A stretch of DNA of 64,000 bases from Salminus brasiliensis (lineage: Eukaryota; Chordata; Actinopteri; Characiformes; Bryconidae): contig NC_132895.1 in the NCBI RefSeq assembly GCF_030463535.1, positions 183,501 to 247,500 of the forward strand, read 5' to 3'. This document shows positions 12,181-23,844 of the stretch, in pieces (positions within the stretch are counted from its first letter, which is position 1; each line of letters begins with the position of its first letter). The translations under genes and the position numbers were made by a program. The notes under the pieces were generated by a model, which had not been told where the DNA came from, made no database searches, and was given only the letters and a program-made list of their open reading frames with translations.

Positions 12181-13980
12181 GTGTACACTAATGTAGAGTG
12201 TGGGAGTGTAGAGTGTATGAATGTATAGTGTGGGAGTGTAGAGTGTATGAATGTAGAGTGTGGGAGTGTAGACTGTATAAATGTAGAGTGTGGGAGTGTA
12301 GACTATAAAAATGTAGAGTGTGGGAGTGTAGAGTGTATGAATGTATAGTGTGGGAGTGTAGAGTGTAGAAATGTAGAGTGTGGGAGTGTAGAGTGTATGA
12401 ATGTAAAGTGTATAAATGTAGAGTGTGGGAGTGTAGAGTGTATTAATGTAGAGTGTGGGAGTGTAGACTGTATAAATGTAGTGTGTGGGAGTGTAGAGTG
12501 TATGAATGTAGAGTGTGGGAGTGTATAGTGTATAAATGTAGAGTGTGGGAGTGTAGAGTGTATTAATGAAGAGTGTGGGAGTGTAGAGCGTATGAATGTA
12601 GAGTGTGGGAGTGTAGAGTGTATAAATGTAGACTGTATAAATGTAGAGTGTATGAATGTAGAGTGTATTAATGTAGAGTGTGGGAGTGTAGAGTGTATAA
12701 ATGTAGAGTGTGGGAGTGTAGAGTGTATAAATGTAGAGTGTATAAATGTAGAGTGTGGGAGTGTAGAGTGTATTAATGTAGAGTGTGGGAGTGTAGACTG
12801 TATAAATGTAGAGTGTGGGAGTGTAGAGTGTATGAATGTAGAGTGTGGGAGTGAAGAGTGTATAAATGTAGAGTGTATAAATGTAGAGTGTATGAATGTA
12901 GAGTGTATTAATGTAGAGTGTGGGAGTGTAGAGTGTATAAATGTAGAGTGTGGGAGTGTAGAGTGTATAAATGTAGAGTGTATAAATGTAGAGTGTGGGA
13001 GTGTAGAGTGTATTAATGTAGAGTGTGGGAGTGCAGACTGTATAAATGTAGAGTGTGGGAGTGTAGAGTGTATGAATGTAGATTGTGGGAGTGTAGAGTG
13101 TATTAATGTAGAGTGTGGGAGTGTAGAGTGTATGAATGTAGAGTGTGGGAGTGTAGAGTGTATGAATGTAGAGTGTGGGAGTGTAGAGTGTATAAATGTA
13201 GAGTGTATAAATGTAGAGTGTATGAATGTAGAGTGTATTAATGTAGAGTGTGGGAGTGTAGAGTGTATAAATGTAGAGTGTATGAATGTAGAGTGTATTA
13301 ATGTAGAATGTGGGAGTGTAGAGTGTATAAATGTAGAGTGTGGGAGTGTAGAGTGTATGAATGTAGAGTGTGGGAGTGTAGAGTGTATAAATGTAGAGTG
13401 TATAAATGTAGAGTGTGGGAGTGTAGAGTGTATAATTGTAGAGTGTGGGAGTGTAGAGTGTATAAATGTAGAGTGTGGGAGTGTAGACTGTATAAATGTA
13501 GAGTGTGGGAGTGTAGAGTGTATAAATGTAGAGTGTATAAATGTAGAGTGTGGGAGTGTAGAGTGTATAAATGTAGAGTGTGGGAGTGCAGACTGTATAC
13601 ATGTAGAGTGTGGGAGTGTAGAGTGTATGAATGTAGAGTGTGGGAGTGTAGAGTGTATAAATGTAGAGTGTGGGAGTGTAGAGTGTATAAATGTAGAGTG
13701 TGGGAGTGCAGACTGTATAAATGTAGAGTGTGGGAGTGTAGAGTGTATGAATGTAGAGTGTGGGAGTGTAGAGTGTATTAATGTAGAGTGTGGGAGTGTA
13801 GAGTGTATAAATGTAGAATGTGGGAGTGTAGAGTGTATAAATGTAGAATGTGGGAGTGTAGAGTGTATAAATGTAGAGTGTGGGAGTGTAGAGTGTATTA
13901 ATGTAGAATGTGGGAGTGTAGACTGTATAAATTTAGAGTGTGGGAGTGTAGACTGTATAAATTTAGAGTGTAGAGTGTAT
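12181..13980. repeat. 15/30-bp minisatellite array
   Basis: Dimeric unit of 30 bases made of two related 15-mers, gagtgtgggagtgta and gagtgtataaatgta. About 60 dimers, with occasional doubling of the second 15-mer. Since 15 is divisible by three, open frames of up to 584 codons appear on both strands (YIYTLYTPT, HSTFIHSTLP and NVECGSVECI types). None has a splice, start or homology argument for being a gene. Confidence 0.96.
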
Positions 13981-14234
13981 ACACTCACCCTGCTCTGCTG
14001 CTGCCACCAACAAAACCACAAACATTTGTGATGCTTTTCCTTGTTTATGTGAAGCACTTTGAACTGCTACTGTGTATGAAAGGTGCCTTGCAGTGGAGCT
14101 CATGGATGCCGGTGTTTCAGGGTGCTCCCATATCTGTGTCTACTGCTACCTTCCTCAGACTAGGTGCCCACACTACATTACTGACTATCCTGAAGTGTAC
14201 ATGGACTCTAATTAATCTTGCAATTGTTCCTATT

Positions 14235-14310
14235 ATTGTTGTTGTTGTTGTTGTTCTTCTTCTTCTTATTATTATTATTATTATTATTATTAATAATAAC
14301 AATAATAATA
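14235..14310. repeat. Compound (GTT)n(CTT)n(ATT)n microsatellite
   Basis: Runs of gttgttgtt, cttcttctt, then attattatt and aataataac trinucleotides in close succession. Confidence 0.93.
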
Positions 14311-14315
14311 TAACT

Positions 14316-14588
14316 TTTGGTAGGTTCTGGCCACTGCATATCAGGAACACCCCACAAGACCTGCCTGTTGTTCTGGAGACGTTCTGACCCAGTTGTCTAG
14401 AACATCACAGTTTGGTTTTGGTCAAAGTGTCTCAGGTTCTTACGCTTGTCCATTTTTCCTGCTTCAACACCTTCATCACCTATAAGAACTGACTGTTCAT
14501 CTGCTGACTAATAGATCCACCCTCTGACATGTGATATTGGAACTAGATCATCACCTGGCAGTGGTTTTAATGTTATGGCAGATTAGTG
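14316..14588. mobile_element. Truncated copy of the MITE found at 49530-50027
   Basis: From 'ggttctggccactgcatatc' to 'gtggttttaatgttatggca' it parallels the right half of the element at 49530-50027. It keeps only one terminal inverted repeat. Confidence 0.8.
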
Positions 14589-15127
14589 TTGTTTAAATGT
14601 CTGTATTGTCAAAGATGCCACTGGGGCTTTTTCAAGGGAGGTATTTTACATATTAGTGTAAATTAGTGTCGGAGAGTGGAAGTGCAGTACAGGTGTTCTT
14701 TAACACCTCCAATGTTAAACACTGAAGAATCTGCTGCGGTTCTGTCAGTGAGAACCAGCTTTAAAGGTGTTGATAAGGTTTTGATCTTTGGATAGCATCT
14801 ATATGTTCCTCATTTCTTGGTTACAAAATGTAAACCAGATACAGATTAATGAATGCACTCCTTAGAAGGGGTGTCCACAAACATTTGGACATATAGTGTG
14901 TATTGTGGAACATTATAGAAGTGCTGTAAAAGAAGATAAATCACTTTGTTGATGCTTCACACTTCAGAGTAAATCACACACACTTAAGTACGAAACCTGC
15001 TTCATATGCCTGACTAAAAATGACCAGAAAGGATAAATATATGACCACTCCTCTCAGCCACAGCTTCAGGGTCAGAGCAGCAGCAGAACCCGCACTTCAA
15101 CCACTGAACTACTAAATAAACTATGAT
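14589..15127. other. No gene seen
   Basis: AT-rich, non-repetitive sequence without convincing open frames or splice-bounded exons on either strand. Confidence 0.5.
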
Positions 15128-15238
15128 GGCAAATCCAGGTCCAGAAAGTAAATTTGCTCCAGTATTGAGTTTCAACTGCCTGGATTGCTCAGCTGCAGCT
15201 TAGCGTAGGATTTTTACTTTCTGAACCTGGATTTGCCA
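15128..15238. mobile_element. Hairpin MITE, copy 1
   Basis: About 25-base inverted ends: tggcaaatccaggtccagaa followed by agtaaa, and tttactttctgaacctggat followed by ttgcca. They flank a short core containing aactgcctggat. Related copies lie at 25481-25582 and 29248-29339. Confidence 0.85.
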
Positions 15239-15349
15239 CATCCAGTCTGTCAGATTTAGAAAAACGGCAGCAGAGCCTCACTGTCTGTGATGATCTTTGA
15301 GTTTCACACCAATAGCAGAGAATCCCAGACTTAGGCTAGAACGCTTCTG

Positions 15350-15665
15350 GAGACCCTAATATTCTTTATTATACCCCAACAGGTCCATGTATGGGTAGTC
15401 CAACTGGGGGTCAGAGAGTTTTGTCCTCAGGTTCCATGTTGGCCCCACATATGGATGCCCACCAGGATCAGTGATGGGACCAGAAGGGCTTAAGCATGTG
15501 CCACATCTGTGTTGTATAATGTATAGAGGGCCTCAATGGGACCTATGTAAGATTAGGGTGGGCTGTAATAATGGGGCTCATTTGGGAAGCCAACTTGGTC
15601 CCATTAACAAAACATGTACAAACCCACTCAGAGCCCATGTCCACCTGGAACCCACCTAGCCCACG
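15350..15665. repeat. Dispersed-repeat-like region with internal 'cccacctggaa' phrases
   Basis: Low-complexity prose of short phrases (ccatgtatgggtagtcca, ggccccacatatggatgccc, cccatgtccacctggaaccc) that resembles a decayed interspersed repeat. A 62-codon frame here has no recognisable features. Family unknown. Confidence 0.4.
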
Positions 15666-15809
15666 TTCCACCCATGTGAACCCTAAACGAGCATGTTTAG
15701 AGGTAGAGGTAATACATAACCTCTGATATTTAACAATTTCTTGATGTTTGATACCTAACCCTTCAATTGCTGTATTCTATAAATCTATAAGGAATGATCA
15801 ATCACACCA

Positions 15810-16018
15810 ATGACTGTAGAAAACATGGATGCCGACCTTCCGTTCTACAATGAAGAGGAGCCAGACTTGCCTATTTATTTGCTAGACCCACCCCCTCTTC
15901 CCAGACCAAGCGCATCTTTCAGTCCACCTTCATTGAGCTTCCAGAAGAGCAGATTTCCCCCTGGATTCCCAGTCTATTCGGAAAGTGGACGATCCAACAG
16001 TAAAAGTGCAGCTCATGT
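15810..16018 (+). other. Exon-like open segment, copy 1 (unknown protein)
   Basis: Open frame from ATG at 15810: MTVENMDADLPFYNEEEPDL, then PIYLLDPPPLPRPSASFSPP and PGFPVYSESGRSNSKSAAH. Acidic, then proline-rich. It runs to a good donor-like gtaagt at 16016-16021. An acceptor-like tgactgtag ends just inside the ATG, so this may be an internal or first exon. An in-frame TGA lies shortly upstream. No family recognised. The frame beyond the donor is minisatellite and not credible. Confidence 0.35.
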
Positions 16019-16099
16019 AAGTTCCTCTTCAGCTCAGCTCCTTCATGTACTAAACAGAGAGGACGCCATGCAGGTCCAGCAGACGAGCGGCATTACCTC

Positions 16100-19000
16100 C
16101 TGCAGTGTTACATTAACTTCCCCTGCAGTGTTACATTAACTTCTCCTGCAGTGTTAAAATACCTCCTGCAGTGTTACATTACCTTTTCCTGCAGTGTTAC
16201 ATTACCTTCTCCTGCAGTGTTACATTAACTTCCCCTCCAGTGTTACATTACATCCTGCAGTGTTACATTAACTTCCCCTATAGTGTTACATTACCTCCTG
16301 CAGTGTTACATTACCTCCTGCAGTTCAACATTACCTCCTGCAGTGTTACATTAACTTCTTCTATAGTGTTACATTACCTCCTGCAGTGTTACATTAACTT
16401 CCCCTCCAGTGTTACATTACATCCTGCAGTGTTACATTAACTTCTCATGCAGTGTTACATTACCTTCCCCTGCAGTGTTACATTAACTTCCCCTGTAGTG
16501 TTACATTAGCTCCTGCAGTGTTACATTAACTTCTGTAGTGTTACATTACCTCCTGCAGTGTTACATTAACTTCCCCTCCAGTGTTACATTACATCCTGCA
16601 GTGTTACATTAACTTCTCATGCAGTGTTACATTACCTTCCCCTGCAGTGTTACATTAACTTCCCCTGTAGTGTTACATTACCTCCTGCAGTGTTACATTA
16701 ACTTCTGCAGTGTTACATTACCTCCTGCAATGTTACATTAACTTCTCATGCAGTGTTACATTACCTTCCCCTGCAGTGTTACATTAACTTCTACTGTAGT
16801 ATTAAATTACCTCCTGCAGTGTTACATTAACTTCTCCTGCAGTGTTTCATTACCTCCTGCAGTGTTACATTACCTTCTCCTGCAGTGTTATATTACCTCC
16901 TCATGCAGTGTTACATTAATTTCTACTGCAGTGTTACATTACCTTCTCCTGCAGTGTTACATTAATTTCTCCTGCAGTGTTACATTAACTTCTCCTGCAG
17001 TGTTACATTAACTTCTCCTGCAGTGTTACATTTCTTGATGTTTGATACCTAACCCTTCAATTGCTGTATTCTATAAATCTATAAGGAATGATCAATCACA
17101 CCAATGACTGTAGAAAACATGGATGCCGACCTTCCGTTCTACAATGAAGAGGAGCCAGACTTGCCTATTTATTTGCTAGACCCACCCCCTCTTCCCAGAC
17201 CAAGCGCATCTTTCAGTCCACCTTCATTGAGCTTCCAGAAGAGCAGATTTCCCCCTGGATTCCCAGTCTATTCGGAAAGTGGACGATCCAACAGTAAAAG
17301 TTCAGCTCATGTAAGTTCCTCTTCAGCTCAGCTCCTTCATGTACTAAACAGAGAGGACGCCATGCAGGTCCAGCAGACGAGCGGCATTACCTCCTGCAGT
17401 GTTACATTAACTTCCCCTGCAGTGTTACATTAACTTCTCCTGCAGTGTTAAAATACCTCCTGCAGTGTTACATTACCTTTTCCTGCAGTGTTACATTACC
17501 TTCTCCTGCAGTGTTACATTAAGTTCCCCTCCAGTGTTACATTACATCCTGCAGTGTTACATTAACTTCCCCTATAGTGTTACATTACCTCCTGCAGTGT
17601 TACATTACCTCCTGCAGTTTAACATTACCTCCTGCAGTGTTACATTAACTTCTTCTATAGTGTTACATTACCTCCTGCAGTGTTACATTAACTTCCCCTC
17701 CAGTGTTACATTACATCCTGCAGTGTTACATTAACTTCCCCTCCAGTGTTACATTACCTTCCCCTGCAGTGTTACATTAACTTCCCCTGCAGTCTTACAT
17801 TAACTTCCCCTGTAGTGTTACATTAGCTCCTGCAGTGTTACATTAACTTCTGTAGTGTTACATTACCTCCTGCAGTGTTACATTAACTTCCCCTCCAGTG
17901 TTACATTACATCCTGCAGTGTTACATTAACTTCTCATGCAGTGTTACATTACCTTCCCCTGCAGTGTTACATTAACTTCCCCTGTAGTGTTACATTACCT
18001 CCTGCAGTGTTACATTAACTTCTGCAGTGTTACATTACCTCCTGCAATGTTACATTAACTTCTCATGCAGTGTTACATTACCTTCCCCTGCAGTGTTACC
18101 TTAACTTCTACTGTAGTATTAAATTACCTCCTGCAGTGTTACATTAACTTCTCCTGCAGTGTTTCATTACCTCCTGCAGTGTTACATTACCTTCTCCTGC
18201 AGTGTTATATTACCTCCTCATGCAGTGTTACATTAATTTCTACTGCAGTGTTACATTACCTTCTCCTGCAGTGTTACATTAATTTCTCCTGCAGTGTTAC
18301 ATTAACTTCTCCTGCAGTGTTACATTAACTTGTCCTGCAGTGTTACATTACCTTCTCCTGCAGTGTTACATTAACTTCCTCTGCAGTGTTACATTAACTT
18401 CCCCTGCAGTGTTACATTAACTTCTCCTGCAGTGTTAAAATACCTCCTGCAGTGTTACATTACCTTTTCCTGCAGTGTTACATTACCTTCTCCTGCAGTG
18501 TTACATTAAGTTCCCCTCCAGTGTTACATTACATCCTGCAGTGTTACATTAACTTCCCCTATAGTGTTACATTACCTCCTGCAGTGTTACATTACCTCCT
18601 GCAGTTTAACATTACCTCCTGCAGTGTTACATTAACTTCTTCTATAGTGTTACATTACCTCCTGCAGTGTTACATTAACTTCCCCTCCAGTGTTACATTA
18701 CATCCTGCAGTGTTACATTAACTTCCCCTCCAGTGTTACATTACCTTCCCCTGCAGTGTTACATTAACTTCCCCTGCAGTCTTACATTAACTTCCCCTGT
18801 AGTGTTACATTAGCTCCTGCAGTGTTACATTAACTTCTGTAGTGTTACATTACCTCCTGCAGTGTTACATTAACTTCCCCTCCAGTGTTACATTACATCC
18901 TGCAGTGTTACATTAACTTCTCATGCAGTGTTACATTACCTTCCCCTGCAGTGTTACATTAACTTCCCCTGTAGTGTTACATTACCTCCTGCAGTGTTAC

Positions 19001-20422
19001 ATTAACTTCTGCAGTGTTACATTACCTCCTGCAATGTTACATTAACTTCTCATGCAGTGTTACATTACCTTCCCCTGCAGTGTTACCTTAACTTCTACTG
19101 TAGTATTAAATTACCTCCTGCAGTGTTACATTAACTTCTCCTGCAGTGTTTCATTACCTCCTGCAGTGTTACATTACCTTCTCCTGCAGTGTTATATTAC
19201 CTCCTCATGCAGTGTTACATTAATTTCTACTGCAGTGTTACATTACCTTCTCCTGCAGTGTTACATTAATTTCTCCTGCAGTGTTACATTAACTTCTCCT
19301 GCAGTGTTACATTAACTTGTCCTGCAGTGTTACATTACCTTCTCCTGCAGTGTTACATTAACTTCCTCTGCAGTGTTACATTAACTTCCCCTGCAGTGTT
19401 ACATTACCTCCTACAGTGTTACAGTAACTTCCCCTGCAGTGTTACATTACCTTCTCCTGCAGTGTTACATTACCTCCTACAGTGTTACATTAACTTCCCC
19501 TGCAGTGTTACTTTACCTCCTGCAGTGTTACATTAACTTCTTCTATAGTGTTACATTACCTCCTGCAGTGTTACATTAACTTCCCCTCCAGTGTTACATT
19601 ACATCCTGCAGTGTTACATTAACTTCTCATGCAGTGTTACATTACCTTCCCCTGCAGTGTTACATTAACTTCCCCTGTAGTGTTACATTAGCTCCTGCAG
19701 TGTTACATTAACTTCTGTAGTGTTACATTACCTCCTGCAGTGTTACATTAACTTCCCCTCCAGTGTTACATTACATCCTGCAGTGTTACATTAACTTCTC
19801 ATGCAGTGTTACATTACCTTCCCCTGCAGTGTTACATTAACTTCCCCTGTAGTGTTACATTACCTCCTGCAGTGTTACATTAACTTCTCATGCAGTGTTA
19901 CATTACCTTCTCCTGCAGTGTTACATTAACTTCTCCTGCAGTGTTACATTACCTTCTCCTGCAGTGTTACATTACCTTCTCCTGCAGTGTTATATTACCT
20001 CCTCATGCAGTGTTACATTAATTTCTACTGCAGTGTTACATTAATTTCTCCTGCAGTGTTACATTAACTTCCCCTGCAGTGTTACATTAACTTCTCCTGC
20101 AGTGTTACATTAACTTCTCCTGCAGTGTTACATTACCTTCTCCTGCAGTGTTACATTAACTTCCTCTGCAGTGTTACATTAACTTCCCCTGCAGTGTTAC
20201 ATTACCTTCTCCTGCAGTGTTACATTACCTCCTACAGTGTTACATTAACTTCCCCTGCAGTGTTACTTTACCTCCTACAGTGTTACAGTAACTGCCCCTG
20301 CAGTGTTACATTACCTTCTCCTGCAGTGTTACATTACCTCCTACAGTGTTACATTAACTTCTTCTGCAGTGTTACATAAACTTCCCCTGTAGTGTTACAT
20401 TACCTTCTGCAGTGTTACATTA
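16100..20422. repeat. 'ctgcagtgttacatta' minisatellite array
   Basis: Units of roughly 18 to 23 bases alternate cctcctgcagtgttacatta and acttctcctgcagtgttaca forms. The unit PstI-like core ctgcag recurs throughout. Interrupted only by the 17031-17390 duplicate segment. It ends at the ttgac-type tail of a LINE on the other strand and resumes at 23845. Confidence 0.95.
17104..17312 (+). other. Exon-like open segment, copy 2
   Basis: Almost identical to the segment at 15810, with one visible change (gtgcag to gttcag, Ala to Ser). It lies in a tandem duplication of 1294 bases. The donor-like gtaagt is kept. Two neighbouring copies of a single exon-like unit, with no other exons seen nearby. Confidence 0.35.
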
Positions 20423-21244
20423 AGTCAAGTCAAGTCAAATTTATTTGTATTGCGCTTTTTACAACTGTTGTCACAAAGCAGCTTTACATAATTAGTACTT
20501 AATAAAGAACAGAGACAGAGAAGAAAGAAGGAATAACATGAAGCGTCAAAGACCCCCGTGAACAGCCAACGGCGACAGTGGCATGGAAAAACTCCCTCAG
20601 AGCTGGAGGAAGAAACCTTGGGAGGAACCAAGGCTCACAAGGGGGACCCATCCTCCTCTGGCCAGACTGTTTTAAACATTAATGATAAAAATTACCAAAG
20701 CAGATACAACAGAAAGTTAATAGTGGTGATATTAATAGTGTCAGACAGGCACGAGTCCATCTAGGTTTCAGCACGGCCACCAAACAGGCAGCAGCAGCTG
20801 GCGGGTGAGCCATGGGTGGTGGCGGGTTGGGGGGGGACCCGCTGGCCGGACTGGTAGGTGGCAGCTGGTTAGATGCAGGTAGAGGGGACCTCAGCGGGCA
20901 ATCTTCCTGCAGATCGGGCTGGGTGGCCATTTACTCGGGGAAGGTAAAGAGAGAGAAGTTAGTTCTAAGAGGAATTTTATGGAGTGCAGAGAATGTTGAG
21001 AATCAGCATCTGGGTATGTCTGACGACTCCGGCAGGTCTGATTATCACAGCATAATTAAAAGGAGAGAGCCAGAAGGTAACACGGACACGGGCGTACCCT
21101 GAGAACACCAGCATCTATCTGCTCCACCATCAACAAACCTGAGTGATCACGTGTAAGCAGCGAGACGACAGCTCCAGCATCTCAGTGTACTACAATTCCC
21201 TGGGTCCGCGAACCCCTGGACCTGCAGCCCTTATCTAAGAAACA

Positions 21245-22945
21245 TTAATTACCAAAAGCTAAACTAAACATATAAGTTTTCAGCTTAGATTTAAAGATTA
21301 AGACTGTGTCTGAGTCCCGAACATTATCTGGAAGGTTATTCCAGAGCTGGGGGGCTTTATAAGAAAAGGCTCTTCCCCCTGCTGAGGTTTTCTGAATTTT
21401 GGGAACGAGTAAGAGGCCAGCACCCTGAGATCTAAGTAGTCTTGATGGTTCGTAATATACAATAAGATCCTGCAGGTACTCAGGAGCGAGGCCATGTAGG
21501 GCTTTATATGTTAATAGAAGAATTTTGTATTCGATACGGAATTTAACTGGGAGCCAATGAAGTGCTGATAGAACTGGACTGATATGGTCAAATGTTCTAG
21601 GTTTAGTAAGGACCCTGGCTGCAGCATTTTGCACCAGCTGAAGTTTATTGAGGTTCCTGCTGGAACAACCTGACAGTAGTGCGTTACAATAATCTAGCCT
21701 TGAGGTAATAAAAGCATGTACTAGCTTTTCTGTGTCCTGTAGAGATAAGGAGTCTCTTAGTTTGGAGATGTTCCTAAGCTGCATGAAGGCTGTTCTACTA
21801 ATATTAGCTATATGTTGCTCAAATGATAAATCTGAGTCGAATGTGACGCCAAGATTTTTAGCTGCTAAACCAGGAATGATGGAAGAATCAGCCAAGTCTA
21901 ACATTAAGTCTGATAGTTTATTTCTAGAGTCTTTTGGACCTAAAAGGAGAAGCTGGGTTTTGTCACTGTTAAGGAGAAGGAAGTTATGTGACATCCAGAG
22001 TTTTATATCCTTTACACAGTCCTCCATTTTCTGTAGTCTAAATTTATCGTCAGGTTTGGCTGATATATAGAGCTGTGTGTCATCTGCATAGAAATGGAAA
22101 TTAACGCCATGTCTGCTTATAACTGAGCCCAATGCTAACATGTATAATGTAAATAATAGCGGTCCTAAAATTGAGCCTTGCGGAACTCCATATCTTACTT
22201 CTGCGTAGTTTGAAGATAAATCTTTTATCTTTACGAATTGATAGCGTCCCGTTAGATATGATTGGAACCATGATAGGGCTGTCCCTGTGATTCCAACCAT
22301 TTTCTCTAATCTTTCTAGTAATATAGAATGATCTATTGTATCAAAGGCTGCACTGAGGTTTAGTAGAGCTAATAAAGATACGTAGCCTTGATCAGAGGCA
22401 AGAAGGAGATCATTCGTAATCTTCACTAGGGCTGTCTCTGTGCTGTGATTGAGTCTAAATCCAGACTGGAATTTCTCATACATGTCATTTTTACTCAGGT
22501 ATAAGCAGAGTTGTTGGGCCACAGCTTTTTCTAATATCTTAGATACGAATGTTAAGTTTGAGATGGGTCTATAATTAGATAATACGCTAGGATCAAGATT
22601 TGGTTTTTTGATTAAAGGTTTTATAACTGCTATTTTAAGGGTTTGGGGTACATGCCCAAGGCTAAGGGATGAATTTACAATTGTTAAAAGAGGTCCGATT
22701 ATAATTGGGAGAATTTCTTTTAGCAATTTAGAGGGAATCGGGTCGAGTGTACATGTTGTACAATTAGCTGAGGATATAATTTTTTCTAGTTCTGGCTGTG
22801 GAAGTGGGTAGAAGGCTTCCAGCCTTTGTTCTACAACTAAGTTTTGTTCTAAAGCAACTACATCAGGTGACGGCCATGTTTGATTTAATAAGCAGGGTTG
22901 GATTTGTTGTCTAATATTTTCTATTTTATTATTAAAATAGTCCAT
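21245..22945 (-). CDS. LINE C ORF2 part: reverse transcriptase and C-terminal domain, 566 codons
   Basis: Copies element RNA into DNA at the target site. Visible reverse transcriptase motifs: KPLIKKPNLDPSVLSNYRPI, then SAAFDTIDHSIL, then YGVPQGSILGPLLFTLY and the catalytic FYADDTQLY. The typical fish L2 C-terminus follows (LPVKFRIEYKILLLTYKALH, then GLAPEYLQDLI and APQLWNNLPDNVR). The ATG at 22945 is internal to the real ORF2, whose frame continues upstream to the SINE insertion. No endonuclease is visible. Intact through the catalytic region, so a fairly young copy. Confidence 0.93.
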   Translation of the reverse strand: MDYFNNKIENIRQQIQPCLLNQTWPSPDVVALEQNLVVEQRLEAFYPLPQPELEKIISSANCTTCTLDPIPSKLLKEILPIIIGPLLTIVNSSLSLGHVPQTLKIAVIKPLIKKPNLDPSVLSNYRPISNLTFVSKILEKAVAQQLCLYLSKNDMYEKFQSGFRLNHSTETALVKITNDLLLASDQGYVSLLALLNLSAAFDTIDHSILLERLEKMVGITGTALSWFQSYLTGRYQFVKIKDLSSNYAEVRYGVPQGSILGPLLFTLYMLALGSVISRHGVNFHFYADDTQLYISAKPDDKFRLQKMEDCVKDIKLWMSHNFLLLNSDKTQLLLLGPKDSRNKLSDLMLDLADSSIIPGLAAKNLGVTFDSDLSFEQHIANISRTAFMQLRNISKLRDSLSLQDTEKLVHAFITSRLDYCNALLSGCSSRNLNKLQLVQNAAARVLTKPRTFDHISPVLSALHWLPVKFRIEYKILLLTYKALHGLAPEYLQDLIVYYEPSRLLRSQGAGLLLVPKIQKTSAGGRAFSYKAPQLWNNLPDNVRDSDTVLIFKSKLKTYMFSLAFGN

Positions 22946-23110
22946 AAAAACATGACTGGTTAAAGATGTTGGGATCTGGGGTTGAGTATCTGCCTGGCTT
23001 TTAGTAAGTTTAGAGATCTCATTAAAAAGAACTCTGGGATTGTTTTTGTTTTTCTCGATCAGCGAGGCCAGATACGCTGAGCGAGCTTTAATGAGTGCCT
23101 TTCTATATTG

Positions 23111-23417
23111 GGCAGTGGTGGCTCAGCGGTTAGAGCGCCGGGATATCGATAACAGGGTTGTGGGTTCGATTCCCGGGCTCGGCAAGCTGCCACTGTTGGG
23201 CCCTTGAGCAAGGCCCTTTACCCTCTCTGCTCCCCGGGCGCTGGAGTTGGCTGCCCACCGCTCTGGGTGTGTGTGTGTACTCACTGCCCCTAACACGTGT
23301 GTGTGTGTGAGTGTGTGTTCACTACCAGATGGGTTAAATGCGGAGGACACATTTCGCTGTACAGTCCACACTGTACAGTGACGAATACGTGCACCTTTAT
23401 CCTTTATCCTTTATCCT
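23111..23417 (+). mobile_element. tRNA-derived SINE, copy 1, inside LINE C
   Basis: The tRNA-like head has an A box tggctcagcggt and a perfect B box ggttcgattcc (RNA polymerase III internal promoter). A long body and a tail of tttatcct repeats follow. Flanking tatattg at 23104-23110 and 23418-23424 is a target-site duplication. A second copy is at 37824-38113. Confidence 0.93.
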
Positions 23418-23650
23418 TATATTGACTAAGGCTGTCCTTCCACGCAGAGTGGAACACCTCTAGTTTGGTCGTCCGCCATTTACGCTCTAGTTTCCGCACT
23501 GTTTGTTTTAAGGTACGAGTTTGATCACTGTACCACGGTGCGAGCCTTTTTTGCCTCATCATTTTATTTTTGAACGGTGCTACTTTGTCTAAGGTTGATC
23601 GAAGGGTATTCTCTAGATCGTTTGTTAGTTTGACGAGCTCTGTTTGAGCT

Positions 23651-23716
23651 CATTTTAACATATCACTAATATTCTACTCAAATAAAATTCTAATAAAATG
23701 AACATTACACAAAGGT
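23651..23716. repeat. 66-bp duplicated flank, copy 1
   Basis: 'cattttaacatatcactaat' through 'aatgaacattacacaa' here is repeated at about 24852-24917. This copy lies exactly at the 5' truncation point of LINE C. Confidence 0.88.
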
Positions 23717-23844
23717 CGATAGGGGTGGGAGATTTTTAGTAAACTGTACAGCTGTCATTGGTGTTATTGTGCGCTTTAGGCAGTGTTGGGGAGAAGAATT
23801 TACATTTTGCCTAAGATGTAGCTCAAAGGAGATTAGATAATTAA

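Larger units (their letters stand above)
15737..18324. repeat. 1294-bp tandem segmental duplication (two copies)
   Basis: The sequence from 'tttcttgatgtttgatacct' at 15737 repeats from 17031. Each copy joins a unique exon-like part to a block of the ctgcagtgttacatta minisatellite. A further 987-base period follows (for example 17465 and 18452, 18065 and 19052). Confidence 0.9.
20423..23650 (-). mobile_element. LINE-2/CR1-like retrotransposon (LINE C), 5'-truncated, with intact reverse transcriptase block
   Basis: The 3' end is at 20423 with the (gtcaa)n tail. The 3' UTR covers 20423-21244 and ORF2 reads leftward from 23650. The region upstream of the SINE reads as the pre-RT part (KNKMMRQKRLAPWYSDQT, then LKQTVRKLERKWRTTKLEVF). 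The element sits inside the minisatellite and carries a SINE at 23111-23417. Truncated at the 5' end, so no ORF1 or promoter. Confidence 0.92.

Noticed and set aside
12178..14057. Open frames of 474, 584 and 479 codons on both strands
   Set aside because: Artefact of the 15/30-base minisatellite; overlapping frames on both strands cannot all be genes.
16171..20379. Repeated frames reading LHYLLQCYINF and similar
   Set aside because: Minisatellite reading; no start context or non-repeat domain.
23115..23190. A functional tRNA gene at the SINE head
   Set aside because: A and B boxes are present, but the acceptor and anticodon stems do not form a convincing cloverleaf, and the same unit recurs with a long SINE body at 37824.
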